A model generated the notes under the pieces. The model was not told the origin of the DNA. It saw nothing but the letters and a program-made list of their open reading frames with translations, and did not search any database. Both the position numbers and the translations under genes were made by a program. Below are positions 43,200 through 52,717 of a DNA stretch of 59,427 nucleotides, piece after piece. Source of the DNA: Planctomycetota bacterium. Lineage in GTDB: Bacteria; Planctomycetota; Planctomycetia; Gemmatales; Gemmataceae. Location: contig QWPF01000001.1 in assembly GCA_003671255.1 (NCBI GenBank), positions 94,105 through 153,531 of the forward strand. Reading direction: 5' to 3'. The stretch's first letter is position 1, and the number at the start of each line of letters is the position of its first letter.

Positions 43200-44006
43200 A
43201 TGATTCGTCTTTCCTATTTATCAAATACAAATGTACCGCTTGAAGCGGAATGTATTACCCCGGATTTATTTCTTGGTAAAAGTAACGCAGACATTGCCAA
43301 ACTTACTGTTTTTGATGGTAATCGAAAGTGCGAGCTTGGGCAGTTCTTCTCTATTTCTGGAACGATGGATGATGATTCTATTTTGATCGAAAATGATTGC
43401 TCCAATGTTAAATTGATTGGTAGCAGAATGACCCGGGGCAAAATCGAAGTTCTTGGGAATGTTGGAATGCACTTGGGCGCAGGTATAAAAGGGGGTTCCA
43501 TTTTGGTCAGAGGTTCTGCAACAGATTGGGTTGGCGCAGAAATGAAAGGTGGCACTATTGAAATCCTTGGCGATGCGGGCCATCTTATTGGCGCGGCTTA
43601 CAGGGGTGCATCGGTTGGAATGCGTGGGGGAAATCTTATAGTTCATGGAAGTTGCGGCAACGAAGTTGGTTCCCACATGAGGCGGGGCCTTATTGCAATT
43701 GGTAAAAATGTTGGCGACTTTGTAGGGATGGGAATGATCGCAGGCACCATTATTACTGCGGGGTCTGTTGGCATAAGGGCAGGTGCAGAAATGAAAAGAG
43801 GCACTTTGGTTTTTCTTTCTGAAAAGCCTGCTTTGCTTCCTACTTTTCGTTTCTCCTGTAATTATAATCCTTCTTTTCTCACAATTTATTTTAATAAGCT
43901 CAAGCAATTTAACTTCCCTTTATTAACTCCTACAGATACTACCTGGTCGCGGTATTGTGGTGATTTAATTTCTCTTGGCCGGGGCGAAATCCTTTGTAAG
44001 GCTTAG
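43200..44006 (+). CDS. fhcC: Formylmethanofuran dehydrogenase subunit C
   Basis: A 268-aa FwdC/FhcC homologue. It is built of a right-handed beta-helix with a repeated G-x-x-G-x-x-x-G-x-x-M-x-x-G pattern, visible in GMHLGAGIKGG, VGAEMKGG, LIGAAYRG, VGSHMRRG, VGMGMIAG and AGAEMKRG. The subunit is structurally related to the glutamate synthase C-terminal domain and supports the formyltransferase-hydrolase complex in bacteria. It follows ftr on the same strand with a 37-base gap, so co-transcription is likely. No metal-binding FwdB-like subunit is present. Confidence 0.95.
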   Translation: MIRLSYLSNTNVPLEAECITPDLFLGKSNADIAKLTVFDGNRKCELGQFFSISGTMDDDSILIENDCSNVKLIGSRMTRGKIEVLGNVGMHLGAGIKGGSILVRGSATDWVGAEMKGGTIEILGDAGHLIGAAYRGASVGMRGGNLIVHGSCGNEVGSHMRRGLIAIGKNVGDFVGMGMIAGTIITAGSVGIRAGAEMKRGTLVFLSEKPALLPTFRFSCNYNPSFLTIYFNKLKQFNFPLLTPTDTTWSRYCGDLISLGRGEILCKA

Positions 44007-44069
44007 ATAGTATTCGCACTGCCTTTTATTCTTGTAAATCAAAGGCCATAATCTTGTGACTTCATTTTG

Positions 44070-45071
44070 ATGTTAAACAATAGTGATAAAGTTTTAGTGA
44101 CCGGTGGCGCAGGCTTTATTGGAAGCCATTTGGTTTCTGCTCTTTTGCAGCGTGGCCTTGCGGTTCGCGTTCTTGAAAAGCCTGGCGCTAGTGTCAAACA
44201 TCTCCCTCAAAACAATATTGAGATTGTTTGGGCTGATATCACCAAAAGAGAAAGTTTAACCCAGGCGATTTCAGGTTGTTCCGTAGTTTTTCATCTTGCT
44301 GCAGATCCCAATCTTTGGCGCAAAAGCAGATCCCATTATCATCAGGTCAATTTTCAAGGTGCGAAAAATGTCATCGAAATTGCACTCGATTTAGGTGTAA
44401 AAAGAATTGTTCATGCCAGTACCGAGAGTATTCTTACCCGTAAAAATCAAAAAGATGAAATCACTGAAACGCAGCAGGTTGGCATTAAAGATGCGATTGG
44501 CAGCTATTGCAGGTCGAAAATGCGTGCCGAATTATTCGCATTGGGATTAGGTTCCATGGGCGCACCTGTGATTGTCGTGAACCCTACTCTCCCGATTGGC
44601 CCAGGCGATTATGGTTTAAGCCCGCCTTCTAGAATGATCCTTGATTTTTGTAAAACTGGAAGGCGGGAGTATATCTCAGGCGATTTGAATTTGGCAGATG
44701 TTCGAGATATTGCCCAAGGTTTCATTCTTGCTTGTGAAAGAGGGGAACCAGGAAGGCGGTATATTCTTTCAGGGGAAAACAAAACCATTAAGGAAGTATT
44801 TCAAATGTTATCCCAAATAGTTGGCCTACCCGGCCCAGAGACTCAAATCCCTTACCCCTTGGCTCTCGGATTTGCTTTTTTCTCGGAATTATGGGCCGAT
44901 CTTGTCTCAGGTAAGTCTCCCCAAGCGAACCTTACCGGGGTGCAGTTAACCCGCAGAATCATGCACTTTAAAAGCAGTGTCGCCTTAAAGGAGATGGGCT
45001 GGAAAGTCCGCCCAGTTGAAAATTCCTTGCAAGAATCCATTGTCTGGTTTAAATCCAATCGATTGATCTAA
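44070..45071 (+). CDS. hpnA: Hopanoid-associated sugar epimerase HpnA
   Basis: A 333-aa SDR-family protein matching the hopanoid-associated epimerase HpnA. The NAD-binding motif VLVTGGAGFIGSHLV is at the N-terminus, the catalytic motif YCRSK lies near residue 150, and NPTLPIGPGDYG is characteristic of the group. It is the first gene of a hopanoid cluster with shc, hpnH and hpnG. ATG 44070 is used; TTG three bases upstream is the alternative. It is 63 bases after fhcC on the same strand. Confidence 0.93.
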   Translation: MLNNSDKVLVTGGAGFIGSHLVSALLQRGLAVRVLEKPGASVKHLPQNNIEIVWADITKRESLTQAISGCSVVFHLAADPNLWRKSRSHYHQVNFQGAKNVIEIALDLGVKRIVHASTESILTRKNQKDEITETQQVGIKDAIGSYCRSKMRAELFALGLGSMGAPVIVVNPTLPIGPGDYGLSPPSRMILDFCKTGRREYISGDLNLADVRDIAQGFILACERGEPGRRYILSGENKTIKEVFQMLSQIVGLPGPETQIPYPLALGFAFFSELWADLVSGKSPQANLTGVQLTRRIMHFKSSVALKEMGWKVRPVENSLQESIVWFKSNRLI

Positions 45072-45167
45072 TTTATTGCCATTGAATCAACATTTCAAAA
45101 TTGTTTGTTAAAGGTGCTTGCCAGATTGGCATTTATCGTTTTTAATAGTTTCAACACAACCTCAGCA

Positions 45168-47156
45168 ATGGAAAGGATTCCTGTGCCAGTAGCATTCAAA
45201 CAAAAAAAGCACTCGACATTTAATCCTGTTGCAGGCTCCAATTATAATCTGCTTGATAAAGCACTTGCTGCTGTTATCAATGGTCGTAATTTTTTGATTC
45301 AACATCAGCAAAAAGACGGGCATTGGGTTGCTGAATTACAAGGCGACACTATTTTAGAATCGGAGTTTGTTTTACTCAGGGCTTTCCTGGGTAAAGAAAA
45401 CGATGAGATATGCCAAAAATGTGCTCGCTATATTCAATCGCAATGTAGAGCAGAAGGCGGCTGGAGTAACTTTCCGGGCGGCCCTTTTGATCTTAGTGTT
45501 TCTACCAAGGCTTACTTTGCTTTAAAATTGACAGGTGTATCAACCCAATTGCCATGGATGAAGCTTGCGCGGGAAAAAATACTGCAAGCCGGTGGTGCTG
45601 AAAACTGTAATAGCTTTTCTCGGTTTTATTTTGCTCTCTTGGGTGAATACTCCTATCAAAATTGTCCTGAGGTTCCTCCTGAACTTTTACTTTTGCCTTC
45701 ATGGTTTCCTGTCAGCATTTATTCGATGTCAAGTTGGACCAGAACCATCCTTGTTCCCTTAAGTATTTTTTCAGCTATCAAACCCTCTATAAAATTGCCT
45801 CAAGAAAAAGGCATTCGTGAACTTTTCATAGCAGACCCCTGGCAGGCAAAATGGCCCTCTGCCCCTTCCAAAGAGCTTTTTTCTTGGCGTAATTTCTTTT
45901 TGTTGGCAGACCTCGCTATCAAAAAGATCGCACCGCGCATACCTTTCCTTAGGAATTATGCAGTTAGCAAAGCTGCCCATTGGATGCGCGAACATTTTCA
46001 ATATTCCGATGGAGTTGGGGCTATTTTTCCCCCCATGATTTATACGGTGGTGGCCCTTAAGTGCCTGGGGGTTCAAGAGTCTTCTCCCGAGATGCAATGG
46101 GCTATGAAGCAATTGCTTGATTTGATGATTGAGGAAAATGGTTCCATTAGGCTTCAACCTTGTGTCTCTCCTGTTTGGGATACTGCCCTTGCCACGATTG
46201 CTGTTGCTGATGCAGGCCAACCCGAGGACGATTTGAAGTTGAAAAAAGCAGTAGACTGGCTGCTTAAAAAAGAAGTCTCAGGGAAAATTGATTGCTCGAC
46301 CAATCATCCTGACATGAAGCCAGCGGGCTGGTTTTTTGAATACAACAACCAGTTCTATCCAGATATTGATGACACAGCAATGGTCATTATTGCGATGGTG
46401 AAAACCAATAGTCACCATCGGCCTGAATGCATTGCTGCTATCGAGAGATCGGTTCGTTGGATTTTCTTGATGCAAAATCGTGACGGAGGTTGGGGGGCAT
46501 TTGATAAAGATATCGATCAGGAATTTCTAACCAAGGTTCCATTTGCTGATCACAATGCCATGCTTGATCCTACTTGCCCTGATATTTCCGCTCGCGTTTT
46601 AGAGGCGCTAGGGGAACTCGGATACAATGCCAACGAAATTCATATTCAAAAAGCTATCGAGTATATTCGATCCTCTCAAGAACCTTGGGGAGCTTGGGTT
46701 GGGCGCTGGGGAGTGAATTATATTTATGGTACTTGGCAGGTTTTGCTCGGCCTTAAAGCGATTGGTTTTGATATGGGTGACCCTATGGTTGCCAGGGCTG
46801 TTCAGTGGCTTAAAGGGTGTCAGCATGAGGATGGTTCTTGGGGGGAAACTTGCGCCACTTATGATGATCCATCGCTTGCAGGCCAGGGCGATGCTACTCC
46901 TTCCCAGACTGCTTGGGCCGTTTTAGGCTTAATTGCAGCTGGTGAAGAACACTCCGATTCCGTACGAAATGGCATTGCTTATCTCGTTAACACTCAAAAT
47001 TCTGAAGGCGATTGGACCGAAAACTTTTTTACTGGTACTGGGTTTCCAAAGGTCTTTTATCTGAAGTACCATTATTATCGAGTCTATTTTCCATTGATGG
47101 CGCTTTCGAGGTACTGCCGCCTTCTTGGGTATGCTTTTGAACAGAATACTTATTGA
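45168..47156 (+). CDS. shc: Squalene-hopene cyclase
   Basis: A 662-aa squalene-hopene cyclase (HpnF), which cyclises squalene to hopene or diplopterol at the membrane. The catalytic motif DIDDTA is at residues 399-404 in YPDIDDTAMV, and several QW repeats are visible, e.g. QNRDGGWGAFD, QEPWGAWVGRWGVNYIYGTWQ, CQHEDGSWGE and TQNSEGDWTENFFTGTGFP. I chose ATG 45168 (MERIPVPVAF); an in-frame TTG 63 bases upstream would add 21 residues without clear homology. It stands between hpnA and hpnH. Confidence 0.97.
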   Translation: MERIPVPVAFKQKKHSTFNPVAGSNYNLLDKALAAVINGRNFLIQHQQKDGHWVAELQGDTILESEFVLLRAFLGKENDEICQKCARYIQSQCRAEGGWSNFPGGPFDLSVSTKAYFALKLTGVSTQLPWMKLAREKILQAGGAENCNSFSRFYFALLGEYSYQNCPEVPPELLLLPSWFPVSIYSMSSWTRTILVPLSIFSAIKPSIKLPQEKGIRELFIADPWQAKWPSAPSKELFSWRNFFLLADLAIKKIAPRIPFLRNYAVSKAAHWMREHFQYSDGVGAIFPPMIYTVVALKCLGVQESSPEMQWAMKQLLDLMIEENGSIRLQPCVSPVWDTALATIAVADAGQPEDDLKLKKAVDWLLKKEVSGKIDCSTNHPDMKPAGWFFEYNNQFYPDIDDTAMVIIAMVKTNSHHRPECIAAIERSVRWIFLMQNRDGGWGAFDKDIDQEFLTKVPFADHNAMLDPTCPDISARVLEALGELGYNANEIHIQKAIEYIRSSQEPWGAWVGRWGVNYIYGTWQVLLGLKAIGFDMGDPMVARAVQWLKGCQHEDGSWGETCATYDDPSLAGQGDATPSQTAWAVLGLIAAGEEHSDSVRNGIAYLVNTQNSEGDWTENFFTGTGFPKVFYLKYHYYRVYFPLMALSRYCRLLGYAFEQNTY

Positions 47157-47229
47157 TCTGGTGTTGGATCAGTTTGTTGGATTAAATGATTTTAACTTCT
47201 TTACATATATGCAGTGAAAGGGATTTCTA

Positions 47230-48249
47230 ATGCGTTTTCCATTATCGTTAACTTCTACTATGATTGGTTATATTGGCAAAAAGAAAATTACCGGGAAGAA
47301 AAAATTTCCTTTAGTTCTTATGCTTGAACCCCTTCATGCTTGCAATCTTACTTGCACAGGGTGTGGCAGAATTCGAGAATACTCTCAAACCATCAAGGAT
47401 AAACTTTCGGTTGAGGAATGCATGGTTTCTGTTGATGAGGCAGCAGCACCTATTGTCAGTATTTGTGGGGGGGAACCTCTAATCTATCCGGAAATCGGCA
47501 GGTTGGTTAAAGAAATTCTTGATCGCAGAAAACACATTTATCTTTGTACCAACGGCGTTTTTCTAGAAAAGAAGCTTGATCAGTTCAAGCCTAGTGATCG
47601 GTTCTTCTTTAATGTTCACCTTGATGGCATGGAAGCGACCCACGATCTTATGGTGGAACGCGAAGGCGTTTTCAAAGCCGCAGTTGAAGGTATTAAGGCT
47701 GCTAAAAAAGCTGGGTTTTTAGTTTGTACCAATACCACCATTTACAAGGAAACCAACCTCGATGAAATTGACAAGCTTTACGCTTTCCTTTCGAAATTGG
47801 GAGTTGATGGCTTTTTGATTTCTCCTTCTTATGGATATTCTGCAGTTCATGAAACTAACCCAGATGGCGCTGCTGAAATATTTATGACCCGTGATGAAAT
47901 TCGTAAGAAATTCATGGAGGCCCAATCTCTTTTCAAAAAATACAAGATGATGTCTTCCCCCATTTATCTTGAATTCTTAAGTGGTAAACGCGAAATTCCC
48001 TGCACAGCTTGGGGCAATCCCACCCGTAATGTCAAAGGTTGGAAAGGCCCTTGCTATCTTATTACTGATGCTCATCATGACACCTTTGATGGTTTGATGA
48101 ATGACACCGATTGGGACAGCTACGGCCATGGGAAAGATCCTCGTTGCGAGCATTGTCTGGTTCATTCGGGCTTTGAAGCCAGCGCTGCACTCGGGGTTAA
48201 TGGTAAATTAGGCGATAGCTTGAAGATGTTGATGTGGCAACTTTCTTAG
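47230..48249 (+). CDS. hpnH: Adenosylhopane synthase HpnH (radical SAM)
   Basis: A 339-aa radical SAM enzyme that adds the adenosyl group to diploptene, making adenosylhopane. The cluster-binding CxxxCxxC is HACNLTCTGCGR (Cys38, Cys42, Cys45), and GGEPLIYPEI carries the SAM-binding motif. A C-terminal cysteine-containing segment (DPRCEHCLVHSGFE) matches the family. AAGGG precedes the ATG. Its end overlaps the start of hpnG by 16 bases. Confidence 0.96.
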   Translation: MRFPLSLTSTMIGYIGKKKITGKKKFPLVLMLEPLHACNLTCTGCGRIREYSQTIKDKLSVEECMVSVDEAAAPIVSICGGEPLIYPEIGRLVKEILDRRKHIYLCTNGVFLEKKLDQFKPSDRFFFNVHLDGMEATHDLMVEREGVFKAAVEGIKAAKKAGFLVCTNTTIYKETNLDEIDKLYAFLSKLGVDGFLISPSYGYSAVHETNPDGAAEIFMTRDEIRKKFMEAQSLFKKYKMMSSPIYLEFLSGKREIPCTAWGNPTRNVKGWKGPCYLITDAHHDTFDGLMNDTDWDSYGHGKDPRCEHCLVHSGFEASAALGVNGKLGDSLKMLMWQLS

Positions 48250-49058
48250 ACATTAATCAAGCTGATGCATCTGAATTAAAGCTTATATGGCTCCTTTTCC
48301 CTACATGGGCTGAGGAGCTTTCTTTTTTGCATCGTATTCAATCCAAAAAACATAACCGTGTGTCTGGAGTCTCTTTTATTGAAGGGAACTATGCAGGTTT
48401 TCGCATCTGTAGTTTTGTGGTGGGTGTTGGTTCAGAAGCGAGGCAATGTTGTTTGCACTTAAGCGAGTTGATTTTAGAGAAAAAATTGGCCAGACCTGAC
48501 TTGGTTTTGTTGGCAGGATTCGCTGGTGGGTGCAAAAAAGATAGTAAAACAGGGGATATTTTTTTTGTGAACAGAATCCTTCATGATCATCCTACGAGAG
48601 TAGAAATAGAAACAATATCGCACGATCCGTTTTTTCTAAATCAAAATTTGATTCGGTTTGGGGTTGGGGCAACCGTGGATCGAGTTGCAACCCCTGGAAT
48701 AAAACACGGATTGGGTTTAAAGGGTGCAGATTTGGTGGAAATGGAATTAAAGTTGGTGCACGATGTATTTTCTAATATCTGCGTACCTATGCAATGTTTG
48801 CGGGTTATTTTGGATGATTTGGGTTTTACAATACCTGACAAGTTGGGAGCTTGTGTAGAAAAAGGTAGGCTTTTGCTTCTGCCACTCGTTTTCTTTGTAT
48901 TTTTTAACCCAACTTCAGTTTGGAAATTGTTTCTACTAGGGTTAAAGACAAGTTTAGCGAAAAAAAAGTTATTGCTGGTTTTAGACATGCTAATTAACGG
49001 TTTGGATCCAAAGAATCGAAAAAACTACGAGAAGACAAACTTCGATCCCCATATTTGA
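48234..49058 (+). CDS. hpnG: Hopanoid-associated phosphorylase HpnG
   Basis: A 274-aa purine nucleoside phosphorylase-like protein. HpnG removes adenine from adenosylhopane to give ribosylhopane. The GFAGGCKKDSKTGDIFFVNR stretch near residues 95-115 and GVGSEARQ near 63-70 fit the MTA/SAH-nucleosidase-like fold, and VEMELK near 162-167 is the family catalytic segment. Start GTG 48234 lies inside the hpnH 3' end, indicating coupling. It ends the cluster. A C-terminal basic tail follows the core and shows no additional motif. Confidence 0.88.
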   Translation: MATFLDINQADASELKLIWLLFPTWAEELSFLHRIQSKKHNRVSGVSFIEGNYAGFRICSFVVGVGSEARQCCLHLSELILEKKLARPDLVLLAGFAGGCKKDSKTGDIFFVNRILHDHPTRVEIETISHDPFFLNQNLIRFGVGATVDRVATPGIKHGLGLKGADLVEMELKLVHDVFSNICVPMQCLRVILDDLGFTIPDKLGACVEKGRLLLLPLVFFVFFNPTSVWKLFLLGLKTSLAKKKLLLVLDMLINGLDPKNRKNYEKTNFDPHI

Positions 49059-49391
49059 CTAAGTATTTGAAAGTTAAACCATGGCATGGCCGATTTGTTA
49101 AGTGGTAAGGATTAATTCACTTATAGAAAGCACTTGGAAATGAATCATTCAAGCAATTGTAATATTTTCAAATTTGTACTTGAAATCCCTCCTCATCCCC
49201 TATAAGATTCGTTATCCTTTGGGCAAGTGATTTAAATTCGACCTGCGGGTTAATTATTTCAAACTAGGCTCAATTGAAATCTATGTTGGTATGCTCCTTC
49301 ATGGTTTTTGTTTTATTGTTTAAGTTGTAAATCCATAATTTGTTAGGGTTTATGCTGATTATTATTCGTTGTATTTATCTAAGGAATTGTT
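49059..49391. other. Intergenic region upstream of the sigma factor gene
   Basis: About 330 AT-rich bases with no credible open frame or RNA gene. It probably includes the promoter and leader for the sigma factor gene, as AAGGA stands just before its ATG. I could not choose a -35/-10 pair with confidence. Confidence 0.5.
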
Positions 49392-50405
49392 ATGAAAACT
49401 AAGAAAAGTGCTGAGGTAGAACCCAAAGAAATTGAAGTTCTTAGCACAACTGAAAATCCCACCATTTTTTCCTCTGATCTTTTAACTCCAGAAGAAGAAC
49501 GAAATTTGTTGGCCGATTTTTGGGAAACCAAATGCGAATTAGTTCGTGCCTTGGTTAGGCAATACCCAAAACTTCGTAGTCAAAGGCCCCCTCTCGAGCC
49601 TTGGCCCATGGCACAATTTATCAAAGACAACTGTATCGAACCTGTTCGCAGTGCTGCTGCTATCAGAAGGCTTCATGATCGCTATGTACATCTAAAACAT
49701 AGGCTCGCTTCTGCTAATATTCGCCTTGCTGCGCATGTTGCCAAGCGCTTTAGGCACCATGCTCTTAGTTATGCCGATTTGCTACAAGAAGCTGTTTGTG
49801 GCTTGATGCAAGCTATTGATAGATTTGATGTGAGCCATGGTACCCGACTTGCAACTTATGCAACTTGGTGGATCAGGCAAACTTTGCAGATTGCAGTTGC
49901 AAGACAAAGCCATTTGGTTAGTCTTTCTCCTCACCATTTGCAAGAATTAGGTCAACTGCAACAAGAATCCGAAGCCTTGGCTCATGGTGGCAAACATTTG
50001 CCTACCCCCCAAGAATTGGCTTCTCGTACTGGCTCTAGCCTTGAGCACTTGACTCACCTTCAAACTGCTACTCGAACACCTGTTTCCTTGAATGCTGTTC
50101 TTGATGATGACAGTGATTTTAAACTCACTGAAGCCATGCCTGATAATGAAAGCACGATTCAGCGTTCCAACAACGAACGCCAGGAAGCTTTGTTGTTCCT
50201 TATGGAAAATCTTCGCCCCAGAGAGCGCAAAGTTTTGGATCTTCGCTTTGGCTTAACTGGCAGTGGAACCCACAGCCTTCGTCAAATCGGCAACCTTCTT
50301 CGCATCAGCAAGGAAAGGGTCCGCCAGATTCAAAATCGAGCCTTAGAAAAACTTCGTGCCTCCGCTGAACGCGTAGGTTGGGAAGCTGATCTTCTTCTTG
50401 GGTAA
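49392..50405 (+). CDS. Sigma-70 family RNA polymerase sigma factor
   Basis: A 337-aa sigma factor of the group 2/3 type. Region 2 includes LIRRLH-like core: RLASANIRLAAHVAKRF, then YADLLQEAVCGLMQAIDRFDVSHGTRLATYATWWIRQTL. Region 4 has RERKVLDLRFG and a helix-turn-helix HSLRQIGNLLRISKERVRQIQNRALEKLR. An additional stretch of roughly 50 residues with a PPLEPWPM motif stands between the N-terminal part and region 2. Strictly by this I see a primary-sigma-like protein; region 1.1 is absent. A strong terminator ends the transcript. Confidence 0.93.
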   Translation: MKTKKSAEVEPKEIEVLSTTENPTIFSSDLLTPEEERNLLADFWETKCELVRALVRQYPKLRSQRPPLEPWPMAQFIKDNCIEPVRSAAAIRRLHDRYVHLKHRLASANIRLAAHVAKRFRHHALSYADLLQEAVCGLMQAIDRFDVSHGTRLATYATWWIRQTLQIAVARQSHLVSLSPHHLQELGQLQQESEALAHGGKHLPTPQELASRTGSSLEHLTHLQTATRTPVSLNAVLDDDSDFKLTEAMPDNESTIQRSNNERQEALLFLMENLRPRERKVLDLRFGLTGSGTHSLRQIGNLLRISKERVRQIQNRALEKLRASAERVGWEADLLLG

Positions 50406-50433
50406 GATGCTGTTTGGGAAATTTATTAACACG

Positions 50434-50460
50434 AAAGGCGGGTTAATCCCCGCCTTTCTT
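50434..50460 (+). terminator. Intrinsic terminator after the sigma factor gene
   Basis: AAAGGCGGG and CCCGCCTTT form a perfect 9-bp stem around TTAATC, followed by CTT. It is 29 bases after the sigma factor stop and just before the convergent E2-like gene, so it may serve both strands. Confidence 0.85.
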
Positions 50461-50463
50461 CGT

Positions 50464-51228
50464 TTAAGCTACTTTAGGATAGTCTTGCATTTTCAATTCT
50501 TCCCATATTGATGAATTAATTGATTCTTCAATAAACGACAGAACCTTTGCTACGGTAAGACCATCCATAACCCGATGATCAAAGGTTAAGCGAATGGTGC
50601 AATCACCGGTGGTTGAAATTGGCCCATAATTTAAGGCGCTGGTTAGCGGGGTTAAAAGGTTGATCGTATTTGCGTTTGATTGTGAAACAGAACTGACCGA
50701 AAAAGTACCAAAGTTTTTCGCTTTACAGTAACCCGAAAGATACAACCCGTAATTCCAAATGAGAGCTCTTATAGGTCGGGGAAATTTTGAAGTTCTTCTC
50801 ATTCGTTTTAACAAGGCCACCGTATCGATCGGGCTTTCTTTAAAATAATGAAGCGCTTCGGTGATTTCGGTTAGGGGTTTTTCTTCAGGCTTTTGAACCA
50901 TCCCGAATATTACAGCATCACTTGTATCAACAATACGGTTGATAGCAACGCTGGCAATAGGAATCGGGTGTTGATACAAGTGAGCATAAGGGAAAGGCAT
51001 CCACGATTGCCTGAGTTCATCAAATTCAATTGAGGCTAGCCCCATTGCCTTTGTAAAAATACTGGTCCAACCAATACGCTTTTGGGATATGCTTTTGGCA
51101 ATCTGCACTGCTTCGATGTTGATTTGTTTTTCAATAGTGCAAAGAGGAATTTTGTTTGCGTAATAAACGATGTCACTAATTAAAGTTCTTGTCCAATGAA
51201 CCGGTATTATTGTGCCTTTTTGACCCAT
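50464..51228 (-). CDS. 2-oxo acid dehydrogenase E2-like acyltransferase domain protein
   Basis: A 254-aa protein with the catalytic fold of E2 acyltransferases. The motif LTFDHRVMDGLTVA is the active-site HxxxDG, and the N-terminal part WTRTLISDIVYYA with a VASVAINRIVD stretch fits the core. The lipoyl and peripheral-subunit-binding domains of true E2 are lacking, so it may use a soluble thioester or CoA donor. It is isolated on the minus strand. Product and partner are unknown. Confidence 0.82.
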   Translation of the reverse strand: MGQKGTIIPVHWTRTLISDIVYYANKIPLCTIEKQINIEAVQIAKSISQKRIGWTSIFTKAMGLASIEFDELRQSWMPFPYAHLYQHPIPIASVAINRIVDTSDAVIFGMVQKPEEKPLTEITEALHYFKESPIDTVALLKRMRRTSKFPRPIRALIWNYGLYLSGYCKAKNFGTFSVSSVSQSNANTINLLTPLTSALNYGPISTTGDCTIRLTFDHRVMDGLTVAKVLSFIEESINSSIWEELKMQDYPKVA

Positions 51229-51353
51229 AATGCTCTGCTTGATTAAATGATTACTTGCTTATTTTACTCGTTTTCGCATTTTTAAAACAAGGGCAAGAAG
51301 GTCTTCACTTGGGAAGAATTTTTATGCTAATTAAGTGCGATTCTCTTTTGTTT

Positions 51354-52580
51354 TCAACTCAGGATAGTTTTTAATTCATGTAGGATCACCTCAACCTGAT
51401 TTAAGTCGTTGTAATGGACAAATCCAATTCTAAGTACGCCACCCTTTTCTTCGTATCCTAATGTTTCCATCAAGGTTTTTGCGTAGAAGTTTCCGCTGTA
51501 AGCAAAAATGTCTTTAAGGGCTAATTGTTTGGCCATGATCTCTGCGGGTACTTTCTTACTTGTTAATGAGAAGGTTGCAACACGCTGGTTGATCGTGGAT
51601 AAATCGTTTAATCCTACAATTTCGATTCCATCCAGTTTTTTGATACCATCCAAGAAGGCGAGAGAAAGCGTTTTTTCATGCGCTTCGATTTTGTTGAAAG
51701 CTTGTTCTAGTTGATTTCGTTTGCTGGTTAAAGGATTTGCACCCGAAAGGGAAGCAAGGTAATCAATGGCTGCAGAGGTTCCTGCGATTCCTTCATGATT
51801 TTGAGTGCCTGTCATCCATTTGCCCGGGTTCAAATTTGCAGCTGGCCTTACTTTGTATGGTTGTAAGTTGTTTAGTAATGATTCTTTCCCGTACAAAATC
51901 CCTACATGCGGGCCAAAAAATTTGTATGCAGAACAAGCCAGAAAATCGCAATCCCATTGGCTTACATCGATTAATTTATGGGGTGCGTAATGCACTGCAT
52001 CTACATAAACCATCGCGCCTGCATCATGCCCCAATTTTGTAAGTTTTGGTATGTCATTGAGTGTCCCCGTTGCATTGGAACATGCTGTAAATGCAAATAA
52101 TTTCGGTTTTTTCGCAAGCTTTCTCTCTAAATCATCTTTGTTAAATGTGCATGTTTCCGCATCGATTTCCACGAAATCTACTTCAACTTTTTTATCTCTT
52201 GCCATGAGTTGCCAGGGGGAAATATTTGCTTCATGATCAAGTTTAGAAAGTAAAATCCGATCCCCTGTTTGCAGAGTGTTTCCAATTGAGCGGGAGATGT
52301 GGAAGGTTAAAGATGTCATGTTATTGCCAAAAATAATTTCAGAATTTTTACTGGCATTTAACAAGGCCTGAACAGTGTTGCTAGCATTTAAAAGTGTTTG
52401 GTCAGATTCTTTCGAAGTTCGGAATGCAGCCCCTAAATTTGCGTTTTGGTGTATCAGGTAGTATGAAATGGCATTGATCACGCTTTCGGGGACTTGTGTG
52501 CCACCTGGGGCATCGGCATGAATTTCCTTGCTTTCTCTTAATTTTGGAAAGTTTTGGACGATTTTGGGTATATTCAACAT
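51354..52580 (-). CDS. Cysteine-desulfurase-like class V aminotransferase
   Basis: A 408-aa PLP-dependent protein of the cysteine-desulfurase-like TIGR01976-type family. The N-terminus has HADAPGGTQVPESV, the PLP lysine is in FLACSAYKFFGPHVG, and MVYVDAVHYAPH carries the PLP-aspartate motif. SKLDHEANISPW is the conserved H motif. This subgroup lacks a clear catalytic Cys loop, so desulfurase activity is uncertain. It is single and convergent to nothing nearby. Its function is unknown beyond PLP chemistry. Confidence 0.85.
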   Translation of the reverse strand: MLNIPKIVQNFPKLRESKEIHADAPGGTQVPESVINAISYYLIHQNANLGAAFRTSKESDQTLLNASNTVQALLNASKNSEIIFGNNMTSLTFHISRSIGNTLQTGDRILLSKLDHEANISPWQLMARDKKVEVDFVEIDAETCTFNKDDLERKLAKKPKLFAFTACSNATGTLNDIPKLTKLGHDAGAMVYVDAVHYAPHKLIDVSQWDCDFLACSAYKFFGPHVGILYGKESLLNNLQPYKVRPAANLNPGKWMTGTQNHEGIAGTSAAIDYLASLSGANPLTSKRNQLEQAFNKIEAHEKTLSLAFLDGIKKLDGIEIVGLNDLSTINQRVATFSLTSKKVPAEIMAKQLALKDIFAYSGNFYAKTLMETLGYEEKGGVLRIGFVHYNDLNQVEVILHELKTILS

Positions 52581-52717
52581 TACTGCTTCCTGACTAACTG
52601 GGGTGCGTGTAATTTTTAAATGCTAATCGGAATGCCATTTAAAACAATGATTACTTGAAAATATACTGGAATTATTTTAACTCAAGTAATCTTTTACATG
52701 GAAAGGAATATACTTCG

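Noticed and set aside
43266-43907. 213-codon minus-strand open frame across fhcC
   Set aside because: It is antisense to the glycine-repeat coding sequence of fhcC, whose codon bias leaves the reverse frame open; no motif is seen.
47157-47190. Possible hairpin TGATC...GATCA after shc
   Set aside because: Only five base pairs and no T-run; too weak to call a terminator.
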